From Limnohabitans sp. WS1 (lineage in GTDB: Bacteria > Pseudomonadota > Gammaproteobacteria > Burkholderiales > Burkholderiaceae_C), in contig NZ_NERU01000003.1 of assembly GCF_003063265.1 (NCBI RefSeq), forward strand, positions 186,001 to 250,000: DNA of 64,000 bases. Direction: 5' to 3'. Below the pieces are notes generated by a model that was not told the origin of the DNA, made no database searches, and worked only from the letters and a program-made list of their open reading frames with translations. The position numbers were made by a program, and so were the translations under genes. Shown piece by piece: positions 23,928-33,711 of this stretch (positions are counted from its first letter, which is position 1; every line of letters starts with the position of its first letter).

Positions 23928-25235
23928 ATGCTCGGCTTGTTTTCTCGTGATGCGCTGAACCCGGGGGTTCGCATGCGCGAGGTTTTCGGCTGGGCCATGT
24001 ACGATTTTGCCAACTCGGGCTATTCCACGGTGGTCATCACCGCCGTGTTTGCTGCTTACTTTGTGGGTGGCGTGGCCGATGGCGCAAGCTGGGCCACCTT
24101 GGCCTGGACTTCGGGCCTGAGCCTGTCTTATTTCATCGTCATGCTCACCATGCCCGGTTTGGGGGCATGGGCTGATCGGGTCGCTGGCAAAAAACGCTTG
24201 CTGATGTGGGTGACCGTAGGCTGTGTGCTCAGCACAGCGGCTTTGGCCTTGGTGGGACCGGGGCAAGTGGCTTTGGGCTTGTTCATTTTGGTGCTGTCCA
24301 ACACTTTTTTTTCTTATGGCGAGTCGCTGACCGCTTCTTTTTTACCCGAATTGGCCAAGCCCGAAGCCATGGGTCGCGTGAGTGGTTGGGGCTGGTCGCT
24401 GGGTTACATCGGTGGCATGCTCACGCTGGGCGTCTGCCTGGCTTATGTGCTGGCTGCTCAGTCGCGCGGCGAGTCGGGCAGCCAATTTGTGCCCGTGACC
24501 ATGCTCATCACGGCGGCTGTGTATGGCGCAGCGGCTTGGGTGACGTTTGCTTTGTTGCGCGAGCATTCGCCCGCCCGGCCCGATGCCCCGGTGCATTCGG
24601 CCATGCAGAGCCTGCGCCATTTGCGCCAAACCCTGCGCGAGGCCTTGCCTTATCGAGACTTCATCCAACTGCTTGCTTGCGCCGTGGCCTACCAAGGCGG
24701 TGTGGCCGTCGCCATCACCTTGGCAGCCATTTACGCCGAGCAGGTCATCGGGTTTCAGCCCCAAGAAACCATGGTGCTGATCTTTGTGCTCAACATTGCG
24801 GCGTTTGTGGGGGCTTTGGTGTTTGGTCATGTGCAAGACCGCTTGGGCCACAAACTGACGCTGTCACTGACTTTGTTGGGCTGGGTGGCCACTTGCTTCA
24901 TTGCGGCCTTGTCTGCCGACAAAGCCACGTTCTGGTGGGCGGCTGGGGTTGCCGGTTTTTGCATGGGATCGAGCCAGTCTGCGGGTCGCGCCATGGCCGG
25001 TTTGATGGTGCCGCCCCAGCGCTTGGGTGAGTTTTTTGGTCTGTGGACATTTGCCGTTCGACTGGCCAGCATTCTGGGGCCGTTGACTTATGGCCTGATC
25101 ACTTGGCTGAGCGATGGCAACCAGCGCCTGGCGATTGGCTCGACTTCTTTGTTGTTTGTGTTGGGCCTGGTCTTGTTGATGCCGGTGAACATGCAGCGCG
25201 GTCGTCGCATGGCACTGGGGCAGGGCGCTGATTGA
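23928..25235 (+). CDS. UMF1-type MFS transporter
   Basis: A 435-residue, twelve-helix permease of the Major Facilitator Superfamily, UMF1/Atg22-like branch. The family signature is VFGWAMYDFANSGYSTVVITAVFAAYF near the N-terminus. The loop 2-3 motif is ADRVAGKKRLLMW. The second half contains FVGALVFGHVQDRLGHKLTL. Related proteins export amino acids or have unknown cargo. It lies directly after the acidic protein gene. Confidence 0.88.
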   Translation: MLGLFSRDALNPGVRMREVFGWAMYDFANSGYSTVVITAVFAAYFVGGVADGASWATLAWTSGLSLSYFIVMLTMPGLGAWADRVAGKKRLLMWVTVGCVLSTAALALVGPGQVALGLFILVLSNTFFSYGESLTASFLPELAKPEAMGRVSGWGWSLGYIGGMLTLGVCLAYVLAAQSRGESGSQFVPVTMLITAAVYGAAAWVTFALLREHSPARPDAPVHSAMQSLRHLRQTLREALPYRDFIQLLACAVAYQGGVAVAITLAAIYAEQVIGFQPQETMVLIFVLNIAAFVGALVFGHVQDRLGHKLTLSLTLLGWVATCFIAALSADKATFWWAAGVAGFCMGSSQSAGRAMAGLMVPPQRLGEFFGLWTFAVRLASILGPLTYGLITWLSDGNQRLAIGSTSLLFVLGLVLLMPVNMQRGRRMALGQGAD

Positions 25236-25264
25236 GTTGCAGCCCACCCCTGGAGTGGGTGCCT

Positions 25265-26122
25265 TCAGACTTGTGGTGGCGCTTTGTGGCAAGCTCCTGG
25301 CGGCAAACCCAGCCATCGCTTTGCCGCGGCCTGAAGGCCGTGCAGGTCACCGGTGGTGAACAAGCTCATGCGCTGTGCCGCCGACAGCGGTGCGGGGCCT
25401 GAGCGCAGCATGCCAGCGGCTTCCAGCAAGCGCCGTGTTTGTCGGGCCACGGCTTCGCCCGTGGACACCCGCTGCACATCGGGTCCCAGCAGCGTTCGAA
25501 GTTGATTTTCCACAAACACGTAATGGGTGCAGCCCAACACCAGCGTGTCCATTTGTCCAGGGCCTGTTCCAAAAGTGCCCATGGCGCTGGTGTAGTGCGC
25601 CAGCAGTTCGGTGATGCGTTGCTGGGCCTCGTCGGCGTGCTGGGGCAAGGTGCTTTGCTCAATCGCCAAGGCCAGCCCATTGCAGGCTTGCACCGTGAAT
25701 TGGGCTTGTCCCTCCACCGAGTCCAGCAATCGCGCAAACTTGTCACTGGCCACCGTGCCCCGGGTGGCGATGACGCCAATGTGGCCTGTTTGGCTCAGGG
25801 CTGCGGCGGGTTTGAGCGCGGGCTCTACCCCAACCAGCGGCAGTTGTGGATGCCGTGTGCGCAGCTCATGGATGGCCGCAGCCGTGGCGGTGTTGCAAGC
25901 CACCACCAAGGCCTTGATGTGGTGTTGGTTCAGCAAATGCTCGGTGATGGCGTGCGTGCGTTGTCTCACCTGCAGATCGGTTTTTTCACCATAAGGCGCG
26001 TGTGCGTTGTCGGCCAAATACACAAAGTGCTCGTGGGGCAGGGCGCTTTGCAGGGCCTGCAACACGCTCAGGCCACCGATACCGCTGTCAAAAACCCCGA
26101 TGGGGCGGGACGCTGCGTTCAT
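25265..26122 (-). CDS. murI: Glutamate racemase
   Basis: A 285-residue cytoplasmic enzyme that makes D-glutamate for peptidoglycan. The N-terminal motif is IGVFDSGIGGLSVL (Asp and Ser at about residues 11-12). The catalytic Cys residues are in VVACNTATA (about 75) and LGCTHYVFVE (about 190), the two-base mechanism of the family. The start is MNAASRPIG at 26122; the frame remains open upstream, but that region holds the fumarase terminator. It follows the fumarase gene after the terminator, so it is probably separately expressed. Confidence 0.95.
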   Translation of the reverse strand: MNAASRPIGVFDSGIGGLSVLQALQSALPHEHFVYLADNAHAPYGEKTDLQVRQRTHAITEHLLNQHHIKALVVACNTATAAAIHELRTRHPQLPLVGVEPALKPAAALSQTGHIGVIATRGTVASDKFARLLDSVEGQAQFTVQACNGLALAIEQSTLPQHADEAQQRITELLAHYTSAMGTFGTGPGQMDTLVLGCTHYVFVENQLRTLLGPDVQRVSTGEAVARQTRRLLEAAGMLRSGPAPLSAAQRMSLFTTGDLHGLQAAAKRWLGLPPGACHKAPPQV

Positions 26123-26163
26123 GTCAGAGGGGGCGCTCAAGGTCAGTTGTGGTTTGGTCGGCT

Positions 26164-26191
26164 TGAAAAAAAGGCCGCTGATGCGGCCTTT
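26164..26191 (-). terminator. Terminator between fumarase and murI
   Basis: On the minus strand, stem AAAGGCCGC/GCGGCCTTT with loop ATCA, followed by a run of T. It lies 17 bp past the fumarase stop codon. Confidence 0.9.
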
Positions 26192-26207
26192 CGGGTCATT
26201 GCCTGCA

Positions 26208-27761
26208 TCAGGCGGCTGTGACGCCAATGCCTTTGAACTCGCCCGTGGCGATGCGCTTTTGCCATTCGGCGGGGCCGGTGATGTGGGCGCTGGTGCCGCC
26301 CGCGTCCACCGCCACCGTCACAGGCATGTCGACCACGTCGAATTCATAGATGGCTTCCATGCCCATGTCGGCAAAGCCCACCACTTGGGCGTGTTTGATG
26401 GCTTTGGACACGAGATAAGCCGCGCCGCCCACGGCCATCAGGTAAGCGCTTTTGTGCTTCTTGATGGCTTCGATGGCGACCGGGCCGCGCTCGGCCTTGC
26501 CGATCATGGCGATCAGGCCGGTTTGCGCCAGCATCATTTCGGTGAAGCCGTCCATGCGGGTGGACGTGGTCGGGCCAGCAGGGCCCACGGCTTCGTCGCC
26601 CACCGGGTCCACCGGGCCCACGTAATAGATCACGCGGTTGGTGAAGTCCACCGGCAGTTTTTCGCCCTTGGCCAGCATGTCCTGGATGCGTTTGTGCGCA
26701 GCGTCGCGGCCCGTGAGCATCTTGCCGTTGAGCAGCAGGGTCTGGCCGGGTTTCCAGGCGGCGACCTGTTCGGGCGTCAAGGTGTTCAGGTCCACGCGCT
26801 GGCTCTTTTCGGTGTCGGCCGTCCAGCCCACGTTGGGCCACAGGTCGAGCGAAGGTGCTTCGAGGTAGCTGGGCCCGGAGCCGTCGAGCACAAAGTGCGC
26901 GTGGCGGGTGGCCGCGCAGTTGGGGATCATGGCCACGGGCTTGCTGGCCGCGTGTGTGGGGTACATCTTGATTTTGATGTCGAGCACGGTGGTGAGGCCA
27001 CCCAAGCCTTGCGCGCCAATGCCCAGGGCGTTGACCTTGTGGTAGAGCTCCAGGCGCATTTCTTCGACCTGGTCGAGCTTCTCGCCCTTGCTGGATTTTT
27101 CGAGCAGCTGGTACATGTCCAGGTCTTCCATCAGGCTTTCCTTGGCCAGAAGCACGGCTTTTTCGGCGGTGCCGCCAATGCCAATACCCAGCATGCCCGG
27201 AGGGCACCAGCCCGCGCCCATGGTGGGCACCGTCTTGAGCACCCAGTCGACGATGCTGTCGCCAGGGTTGAGCATGATCAGCTTGGACTTGTTCTCACTG
27301 CCGCCGCCTTTGGCTGCGACGGTCACATGCACATGGTGGCCGGGCACGATCTTGGTGAAGATCACCGCAGGCGTGTTGTCCTTGGTGTTCTTGCGGTTGA
27401 AGTGTGGGTCAGACACGACCGATGCACGCAGCGTGTTGTCGGGGTGGTTGTAGCCACGGCGCACGCCTTCGTTGATGGCGTCTTCCAGGCTGCCGGTAAA
27501 GCCGTCAAATTTCACGTCCATGCCGACTTCAAGGAACACGTTGACGATGCCGGTGTCCTGGCAAATCGGGCGGTGGCCAAAGGCGCTCATCTTGCTGTTG
27601 GTCAGGATTTGCGCAATCGCGTCCTTGGCTGCGGGGCTTTGCTCGCGCTCGTAGGCGCTGGCCAGGTGCGAGATGAAGTCGGCCGGGTGGTAGTAGCTGA
27701 TGTACTGCAGCGCTGCGGCAACGGATTCGATCAGGTCGTCTTGTTTGATCAGGGTGGTCAT
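26208..27761 (-). CDS. fumA: Class I (iron-sulfur) fumarate hydratase
   Basis: A 517-residue homodimeric [4Fe-4S] hydratase converting fumarate to malate in the TCA cycle. The cluster-ligand Cys residues are in RPICQDTGIVNVF (about residue 80), GAGWCPPGMLG (about 185) and IPNCAATRHAHF (about 270). The C-terminal half carries the beta domain with VGPAGPTTSTRMDGF. Start taken as ATG at 27761 (MTTLIKQDDLIESV); the frame extends ten codons to a TTG without support. The enzyme is oxygen-sensitive; the stable class II FumC is not in the window. Confidence 0.93.
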   Translation of the reverse strand: MTTLIKQDDLIESVAAALQYISYYHPADFISHLASAYEREQSPAAKDAIAQILTNSKMSAFGHRPICQDTGIVNVFLEVGMDVKFDGFTGSLEDAINEGVRRGYNHPDNTLRASVVSDPHFNRKNTKDNTPAVIFTKIVPGHHVHVTVAAKGGGSENKSKLIMLNPGDSIVDWVLKTVPTMGAGWCPPGMLGIGIGGTAEKAVLLAKESLMEDLDMYQLLEKSSKGEKLDQVEEMRLELYHKVNALGIGAQGLGGLTTVLDIKIKMYPTHAASKPVAMIPNCAATRHAHFVLDGSGPSYLEAPSLDLWPNVGWTADTEKSQRVDLNTLTPEQVAAWKPGQTLLLNGKMLTGRDAAHKRIQDMLAKGEKLPVDFTNRVIYYVGPVDPVGDEAVGPAGPTTSTRMDGFTEMMLAQTGLIAMIGKAERGPVAIEAIKKHKSAYLMAVGGAAYLVSKAIKHAQVVGFADMGMEAIYEFDVVDMPVTVAVDAGGTSAHITGPAEWQKRIATGEFKGIGVTAA

Positions 27762-27795
27762 GGGTCGTTCCAATGGAGAGTCGTGAGTCAAGGGT

Positions 27796-28398
27796 TCAAT
27801 GGTCGGATTTGTCGTGGTGCGACATCAGGCGGTCAGCATAGGCGATGGCAATCGCGCTGAGCAAGAACGCCATGTGGATCAGGGTTTGCCACATCAGCAC
27901 TTTTTCGTCGTAGTTGGCGGCATTGATGAAGGTCTTGAGCAAGTGGATCGAGCTGATGCCGATGATGGCCGTGCCCAGCTTGACCTTGAGCACCGAAGCA
28001 TTGACGTGGCTCAGCCACTCGGGCTGGTCGGGGTGGCCTTCGAGGTTCAGGCGTGAGACAAAGGTTTCGTAGCCGCCCACGATGACCATGATCAACAAGT
28101 TCGAGATCATGACCACGTCGATCAGGGCCAACACGACCAACATGATCACGGTTTCGTTCAAGGCCGTCAGCTGCACATCGGCTTTGTAACCGATGCTGTT
28201 GACCAAAGCTTGTAAGGCGGTTTGGCTGCCAAAAGCGGCTTCCAGCAAGTGCACCAATTCGACCCAGAAATGGAACACGTACACGGCTTGTGCGGCGATC
28301 AGGCCCAAATACAAAGGCAATTGCAGCCAACGGCTGGCAAAAATGAAGGCGCTCAAGGGGCTCAAGTTGATTTTGGCGGGAGGTGTGGGTTTGGACAT
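27796..28398 (-). CDS. UPF0114/YqhA-like membrane protein
   Basis: A 200-residue inner-membrane protein with about four helices: [57 protein letters not shown] and [18 protein letters not shown]. The central [20 protein letters not shown] segment is characteristic of the YqhA/UPF0114 family. Function is unknown. It lies 34 bp upstream of the fumarase gene in the same direction and may form an operon with it. Confidence 0.88.
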   Translation of the reverse strand: MSKPTPPAKINLSPLSAFIFASRWLQLPLYLGLIAAQAVYVFHFWVELVHLLEAAFGSQTALQALVNSIGYKADVQLTALNETVIMLVVLALIDVVMISNLLIMVIVGGYETFVSRLNLEGHPDQPEWLSHVNASVLKVKLGTAIIGISSIHLLKTFINAANYDEKVLMWQTLIHMAFLLSAIAIAYADRLMSHHDKSDH

Positions 28399-28577
28399 GT
28401 TTTTCCTGGTTTGATGAGAGCAAGCGTCTCTCGTGACATCATTCGGATTTTAGGCGGTCCCATCCGGTATCGCGCCATCACCCGTGCAAGACTCATGTCA
28501 GTCAGTGCTTTGTAAGAGCGAAAGCAGACATTTGCACCAGTTTTAAACAACGTCATGTCATTGAGGAGACAAATCTG

Positions 28578-30539
28578 ATGAGTTCAAACCTTTACCAACC
28601 CAGCGCTGACTTCGTGAAAAACGCCCATGTTTCCGGCATGGCTGCGTACGAAGCGCTGTGCAAAGAAGCCGAAACCGATTACGAAGGCTATTGGGCCCGC
28701 CTGGCCAAAGAGCTGATCAGCTGGAAGACACCTTTCACCAAGGTGCTGGACGAGTCCAACGCGCCTTTCTTCAAGTGGTTCGAAGACGGCACGCTGAACG
28801 CCTCGTACAACTGCCTGGACCGCAACGTCGAAAAAGGCTTGGGCGACAAGACCGCTATCATTTTTGAAGCCGACGGCGGGGAAGTGACCAAGATCACCTA
28901 CAGCCAGCTGCTGGCCAAAACTTGCCAGTACGCCAACGCTTTGAAGAGCTTGGGCATCAAAAAGGGTGACCGCGTCGTCATCTACATCTCCATGTCCATC
29001 GAAGGCGTGGCCGCCATGCAGGCCTGCGCCCGCATCGGCGCGACCCACTCGGTGGTGTTTGGTGGTTTCTCGGCGCAGTCGCTGCGTGACCGCATCGAAG
29101 ACACGGGCGCTGTGGCTGTGATCACCGCAGACAACCAGGTGCGTGGCGGCAAGTTGTTGCCCCTCAAATCCATCGTGGACGACGCCATCAATTTGGGCGG
29201 TTGCGGCTCCATCCAAAACGTCCTGGTTGTCAAGCGCTCGGGCGCCAACATCGCCATGACCGCTGGCCGCGACCAGTGGATGGCCGACTTGGCCGACCAG
29301 CAAGCCACCACCTGCGAGCCCGAGTGGGTCGGTGCCGAGCACCCCCTGTTCTTGCTCTACACGTCCGGCTCTACCGGCAAACCCAAAGGTGTTCAGCACA
29401 GCACGGGCGGCTATTTGCTGCATGCCGCTTTGACCACCAAGTGGACCTTCGATTTGAAGGCCGACGACGTGTTCTGGTGCACCGCCGACATCGGCTGGGT
29501 CACGGGCCACACTTACATCACCTATGGCCCCTTGGCTTTGGGTGGCACCGAAATCGTGTTCGAGGGCGTGCCCACTTACCCTGATGCGGGCCGCTTTTGG
29601 AAGATGATTCAGGACCACAAAGCCACCATCTTCTACACCGCGCCCACCGCCATTCGCTCGCTTATCAAGGCCGCAGAAGCCAACGATGCGGTGCACCCCA
29701 AGAGCTATGACCTCAGCAGCTTGCGCCTGTTGGGCTCGGTCGGTGAGCCGATCAACCCTGCTGCATGGGAGTGGTACCACCAGCACGTTGGTGGCGGCAA
29801 TTGCCCCATCGTCGACACCTTCTGGCAAACCGAAACCGGCGGCCACATGATCACGCCGCTGCCCGGCGCTACACCCATGGTGCCCGGTTCCTGCACACTG
29901 CCTTTCCCCGGCATCCAGGCCGCCATCGTGAGCGAAACAGGTGAAGACATGCCCAATGGCCAAGGTGGCATTTTGGTCGTCAAGCGCCCATGGCCTTCCA
30001 TGATCCGCAACATCTGGGGTGATCCTGAGCGCTTCAAGAAGAGCTACTACCCTGAAGACTTCAAGGGCAAGTATTACTTGGCTGGCGACGGCTCGATCCG
30101 TGACGAGAAGACCGGCTACTTCACCATCACCGGCCGCATCGACGACGTGCTGAACGTGTCGGGTCACCGCATGGGCACCATGGAAATCGAATCCGCTTTG
30201 GTGAGCTGCACCGAGCTGGTGGCCGAAGCTGCCGTGGTGGGCCGCCCTGACGACACCACAGGCGAGGCGATTTGCGCCTTTGTGGTGCTCAAGCGTGCAT
30301 TGCCCAATACCGACGAAGGCAAGGCGATTGCCAAGCAATTGCGCGACCACATTGCCAAAGAAATCGGCCCGATCGCCAAGCCCAAGGACATCCGCTTTGG
30401 CGAGAACTTGCCCAAGACCCGTTCCGGCAAGATCATGCGCCGCCTGCTGCGTTCGCTGGCCAAAGGCGAAGAGATCACACAAGACATCTCCACCCTCGAG
30501 AACCCCGCCATCTTGGGCCAGCTGGGTCAGGCTTACTGA
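28578..30539 (+). CDS. acs: Acetyl-CoA synthetase
   Basis: A 653-residue AMP-forming ligase that converts acetate and CoA to acetyl-CoA through acetyl-AMP. The P-loop-like adenylation motif is [21 protein letters not shown] (about residues 257-276). Further core motifs are [12 protein letters not shown] and [16 protein letters not shown]. The C-terminal hinge and catalytic Lys lie in [14 protein letters not shown] (about residue 615), a site known to be controlled by lysine acetylation in this family. Size and order are standard. A strong terminator follows. Confidence 0.96.
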   Translation: MSSNLYQPSADFVKNAHVSGMAAYEALCKEAETDYEGYWARLAKELISWKTPFTKVLDESNAPFFKWFEDGTLNASYNCLDRNVEKGLGDKTAIIFEADGGEVTKITYSQLLAKTCQYANALKSLGIKKGDRVVIYISMSIEGVAAMQACARIGATHSVVFGGFSAQSLRDRIEDTGAVAVITADNQVRGGKLLPLKSIVDDAINLGGCGSIQNVLVVKRSGANIAMTAGRDQWMADLADQQATTCEPEWVGAEHPLFLLYTSGSTGKPKGVQHSTGGYLLHAALTTKWTFDLKADDVFWCTADIGWVTGHTYITYGPLALGGTEIVFEGVPTYPDAGRFWKMIQDHKATIFYTAPTAIRSLIKAAEANDAVHPKSYDLSSLRLLGSVGEPINPAAWEWYHQHVGGGNCPIVDTFWQTETGGHMITPLPGATPMVPGSCTLPFPGIQAAIVSETGEDMPNGQGGILVVKRPWPSMIRNIWGDPERFKKSYYPEDFKGKYYLAGDGSIRDEKTGYFTITGRIDDVLNVSGHRMGTMEIESALVSCTELVAEAAVVGRPDDTTGEAICAFVVLKRALPNTDEGKAIAKQLRDHIAKEIGPIAKPKDIRFGENLPKTRSGKIMRRLLRSLAKGEEITQDISTLENPAILGQLGQAY

Positions 30540-30577
30540 TCCCCTGTGTCATGCCGGATTTGATCCGGCAGCCATGC

Positions 30578-30609
30578 AAAACGGCAGCCTGGGCTGCCGT
30601 TTTTTTTTG
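30578..30609 (+). terminator. Terminator after acs
   Basis: Stem ACGGCAGC/GCTGCCGT with loop CTGG, then nine T. The A-run before the stem lets it work weakly on the other strand for the facing binding-protein gene. Confidence 0.92.
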
Positions 30610-30660
30610 GGTCTGCAGCCTGTTTTAACAAGAACAGGATGCGTGGTGGATTGGCCTTTT

Positions 30661-31644
30661 TCAGGTTTTCATGGCCAAGCCCAAGCGTTCGATGGTCGCT
30701 TTTTCGGACTGGAAGGTGTTGCGGATGAACTGGGTGTATTCCTCGGTGCCCATGTAGATCACCGATTGGTCATATTTGTCGAAGCTGGCCATGACGGCCG
30801 GGTCTTGCAGGGTTTGCTTGAAGGCGTCGTGCAACTTCTTGACCACGGCCGGGTCCATGCCCTTGGGGCCGCCAATGCCAAAGGGTGAGTCGGAGACGGT
30901 GTCGAAACCAAGTTCGTTGAGTGTGGGGACATTGGGCCAGCGCTTGGTGCGTTTGCTGCCATAGGTGGCCAGCAAACGCATGGTGCCTGCCTCCACCTGT
31001 GGGGCCCAGCCGGTGGCGTCGCTGTGCGACATGACGTGGCCGCCCAACACGGCTTGCACGCCATCGGCGCTGCCTTTGAAGGGCACATGGGTGACGTCAA
31101 TCTTGGCTTTGCTGGCGAATTCGGCAAAGGCCAAGTGCGGTGTGGTGCCATTGCCCGTCGACCCATAGGTGAACTTGCCCGGGTTGGCTTTGGCAAAAGC
31201 CACGAGGTCTGCAATTGACTTGATGGGGGAGTCGGACCGCACCACCACGCCAAAGGTGTAGCCCGTCAGGCACGCGATGTAAGTGAAGTCTTTGAGCGGA
31301 TCGAACTGCATTTTTTGCATGTGCGGCAAACGCGCCACGCCGATCGTGATTTGCGACAGGGTGTAGCCGTCGGGCTGGGCACGAACCAATTCGTTGGGGC
31401 CCAACATGCCACTGGCACCCGGCTTGTTCTCGACGATCACCTGTCCGCCCAAGGCTTTGCTGGCACTTTCGGCCAAGGCTCGCATGACCGCATCGCTGGA
31501 GCCACCTGCAGGCCAGGGGCAGATCAGTTTGATGGGTTTGGCCGGAAAAGCCTGCGCTTGCGACAGGCTTGGAAACCCCAGCGTGACGGCCATGGCGGCC
31601 GAGGCCTGAACAAAGGTACGACGGGGAAGCTTGTTCGAATTCAA
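30661..31644 (-). CDS. TctC/Bug-family periplasmic substrate-binding protein
   Basis: A 327-residue extracytoplasmic solute receptor of the tripartite tricarboxylate transporter type. The N-terminus has a twin-Arg signal (NKLPRRTFVQASAAMAVTLGF) with cleavage after SQA. The ligand-binding region includes PWPAGGSSDAVMRALAE and NKPGASGMLGPNELVRAQPDG. The start is taken as TTG at 31644 because AAGGAG sits six bases upstream; a longer frame to 31707 would place a long extension before the signal. No TctA/TctB membrane subunits are nearby; Bug proteins are commonly orphan in this family of bacteria. Confidence 0.88.
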   Translation of the reverse strand: MNSNKLPRRTFVQASAAMAVTLGFPSLSQAQAFPAKPIKLICPWPAGGSSDAVMRALAESASKALGGQVIVENKPGASGMLGPNELVRAQPDGYTLSQITIGVARLPHMQKMQFDPLKDFTYIACLTGYTFGVVVRSDSPIKSIADLVAFAKANPGKFTYGSTGNGTTPHLAFAEFASKAKIDVTHVPFKGSADGVQAVLGGHVMSHSDATGWAPQVEAGTMRLLATYGSKRTKRWPNVPTLNELGFDTVSDSPFGIGGPKGMDPAVVKKLHDAFKQTLQDPAVMASFDKYDQSVIYMGTEEYTQFIRNTFQSEKATIERLGLAMKT

Positions 31645-31814
31645 AAGGGTCTCCTTGAAATGGAAATCCAATTGAATGCCATGTTTTTTTTCACGGCAAG
31701 AGGACAAACCTGTGTCGCCGCCCTGACCCGGTCACCCGGGCGACTAAGCCTGAGGGGCCGGGTGACCAACGTGAACCTGTTCCCCGGCCAATGGAGGTGG
31801 GGTGTAGGCTTGCG

Positions 31815-32411
31815 TCAGGCCGCAGGTTTGGCTTTGGGCGCGCGGCCCATCAGGTAAAACTCGGGGTTGGGCATCATGCCGCTGAAGCTGGCCATGCGGT
31901 TACTCAGGCCAAAGAACGCGGTGATGGCGGCGATGTCCCAGATGTCTTCATCGTCAAAGCCGTGGGCGTGCAGGGCAGCAAAGTCGGCGTCTTCCACTTG
32001 GTCGGAGTGGTTGCACACCTTGAGCGCAAAGTCCAGCATGGCGCGTTGACGTGGGCTGATGTCGGCCTTGCGGTGGTTGATGGCCACTTGGTCGGCCACC
32101 AGAGGCTTTTTCTCGTAAATGCGCAAGATCGCGCCGTGGGCCACCACGCAATACAGGCAGTGGTTGGCCGCGCTGGTGGTGGTCACGATCATTTCACGCT
32201 CACCTTTTGTGAGGCCGCTTTCGCGCCCCACCGACTCGGGCACCATCAGGGCGTCGTGGTAAGCAAAAAATGCACGCCACTCAGCGGGGCGGCGTGCAAA
32301 GGCCAAAAACACGTTGGGCACAAAACCGGCTTTTTCTTGGACTTCGAGCACCTTGGCCTTGATGTCGTCGGGCAAGTCATTGATTTCGGGGGCGGGGTAG
32401 CGTGGTGTCAT
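31815..32411 (-). CDS. Peroxidase-related protein (AhpD-like, carboxymuconolactone decarboxylase fold)
   Basis: A 198-residue all-helical protein of the AhpD-like superfamily. The redox motif CLYCVVAHGA (CxxC followed by His, about residues 86-95) is the catalytic signature of alkylhydroperoxidase-type members. It begins MTPRYPAPEINDLPDDIKAK, typical of the peroxidase-related enzyme subgroup. The start at 32411 is chosen over a longer open frame running through the divergent upstream region. It is divergent from the PcaC-like gene, a related fold. Confidence 0.85.
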   Translation of the reverse strand: MTPRYPAPEINDLPDDIKAKVLEVQEKAGFVPNVFLAFARRPAEWRAFFAYHDALMVPESVGRESGLTKGEREMIVTTTSAANHCLYCVVAHGAILRIYEKKPLVADQVAINHRKADISPRQRAMLDFALKVCNHSDQVEDADFAALHAHGFDDEDIWDIAAITAFFGLSNRMASFSGMMPNPEFYLMGRAPKAKPAA

Positions 32412-32478
32412 GGGTGTGCTCGTCAGGGGTTTAAAAATGCTTATGCTTGGCTCATTTTCCACCAAATGGAGTTTCACC

Positions 32479-32901
32479 ATGACTGCTTTGAACACCCCCG
32501 CCGAGAATTCCGCGCCTTTGGATTGGCCGACCGATACCGATTTCCAAAACGGCTTGGCCACCCGCAGCCAAGTGGTGGGTGCCGATTACGTCGAACGTGC
32601 CCTGGGTGGTGCGACCGAGTTCACCCAGCCCATGCAGGAGTTCATCACCCGCAACGCCTGGGGCAATGTCTGGCAGCGCACAGGCCTGGACCTGAAAACC
32701 CGCAGCCTGATCACGGTGGCCATGCTGACGGCGCAAGGCAAGCAGCAAGAGCTCAAAGCCCACATTCGCGGTGCTCTGACCAATGGTGCGACCCCTGAAG
32801 AAATCCGCGAACTCATGCTGCACGCCACGGTGTATTGCGGTTTTCCAACGGCGATTGACGCCTTCCGGTGTGCCACCGAGGTCATTGAGCCCAAAGCCTG
32901 A
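32479..32901 (+). CDS. pcaC: 4-carboxymuconolactone decarboxylase-like protein
   Basis: A 140-residue PcaC-family protein. The segments GLATRSQVVGADYVERAL, EFITRNAWGNVWQRTGLDL, RSLITVAMLTAQGKQQELK and HIRGALTNGATPEEIREL align with PcaC, which decarboxylates 4-carboxymuconolactone in the protocatechuate branch of the beta-ketoadipate pathway. The 3-oxoacid CoA-transferase genes nearby (36.9-38.3 kb) would act later in that or a related pathway, but no other pca genes are present. The start at 32479 follows TGGAG. Confidence 0.78.
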   Translation: MTALNTPAENSAPLDWPTDTDFQNGLATRSQVVGADYVERALGGATEFTQPMQEFITRNAWGNVWQRTGLDLKTRSLITVAMLTAQGKQQELKAHIRGALTNGATPEEIRELMLHATVYCGFPTAIDAFRCATEVIEPKA

Positions 32902-32979
32902 TGGTTTGAGTAACCTTGGCATCACGCTTGTATTGACGGTGGAAGGCTTTTCCCTCATCTTCGGATGAGGAGAAGAAGC

Positions 32980-33651
32980 ATGGAATTTTCAGAACTCATC
33001 AAAGCCCGAAAAAGCGTTCGGGGCTATTTGCCCAAACCTGTGCCACGCGAGGTGATCGAAGAGATCATCGAAGTGGCCAAATGGTCGCCCTCGTCGATGA
33101 ACACACAGCCCTGGCATGTGCATGTGGTCACGGGCGAGCCGCTGGAACGCATTCGCCGGGGCAACACCGAAAACATGGTCAAGGGCGTGCCGCCCAAGCG
33201 CGACTTTCCCATGAAGGAGGCCTACGACGGCATCCACCGCAAGCGGCAGGTCGACATCGCGATTCAGCTGTTTGACGCCATGGGCATCGCCCGCGACGAC
33301 AAGGCGCGGCGCACCGATTGGGTCATGCGCGGTTTTCGGCAATTCGATGCGCCCGTGTCGCTGGTGCTGACCTACGACAAATACCTCGAACCTGCGGCCA
33401 TCAGCCAGTTTGACTTGGGCGCTTTGTCGCACGCGCTGGTGTTGGCCGCCTGGGAGCGTGGCTTGGGCAGCGTCATCAACGGCCAAGGCATCATGCAGTC
33501 GGCCGTGGTGCGCGAGCACGCGGGCATTCCAGACGATCAGAACATCATGATCTGCATCGCCATGGGCTACCCGGACGAAGACTTTGTGGCCAACAGCGTG
33601 AAGTCGGTGCGCGAAGACGCCGCCAACTTTGTGCGTTACGTCGGCTTCTGA
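32980..33651 (+). CDS. Nitroreductase family protein
   Basis: A 223-residue FMN-dependent oxidoreductase. The N-terminal signature is MEFSELIKARKSVRGYLPKPV, with the RKSVR motif that contacts FMN phosphate. The dimer-interface segment is KWSPSSMNTQPWHVHVV. The C-terminal FMN-binding region is ERGLGSVINGQGIM and ICIAMGYPDED. Length fits the NfsB/NTR group; the physiological acceptor is unknown. The start at 32980 has GAGGAG upstream. It is followed closely by the acyl-CoA dehydrogenase gene. Confidence 0.9.
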   Translation: MEFSELIKARKSVRGYLPKPVPREVIEEIIEVAKWSPSSMNTQPWHVHVVTGEPLERIRRGNTENMVKGVPPKRDFPMKEAYDGIHRKRQVDIAIQLFDAMGIARDDKARRTDWVMRGFRQFDAPVSLVLTYDKYLEPAAISQFDLGALSHALVLAAWERGLGSVINGQGIMQSAVVREHAGIPDDQNIMICIAMGYPDEDFVANSVKSVREDAANFVRYVGF

Positions 33652-33711
33652 TTCCACCTATGACCCTGGCGCCATCGGGCGATGGCGGCCGCCTTTGAGA
33701 GCGAACACCCC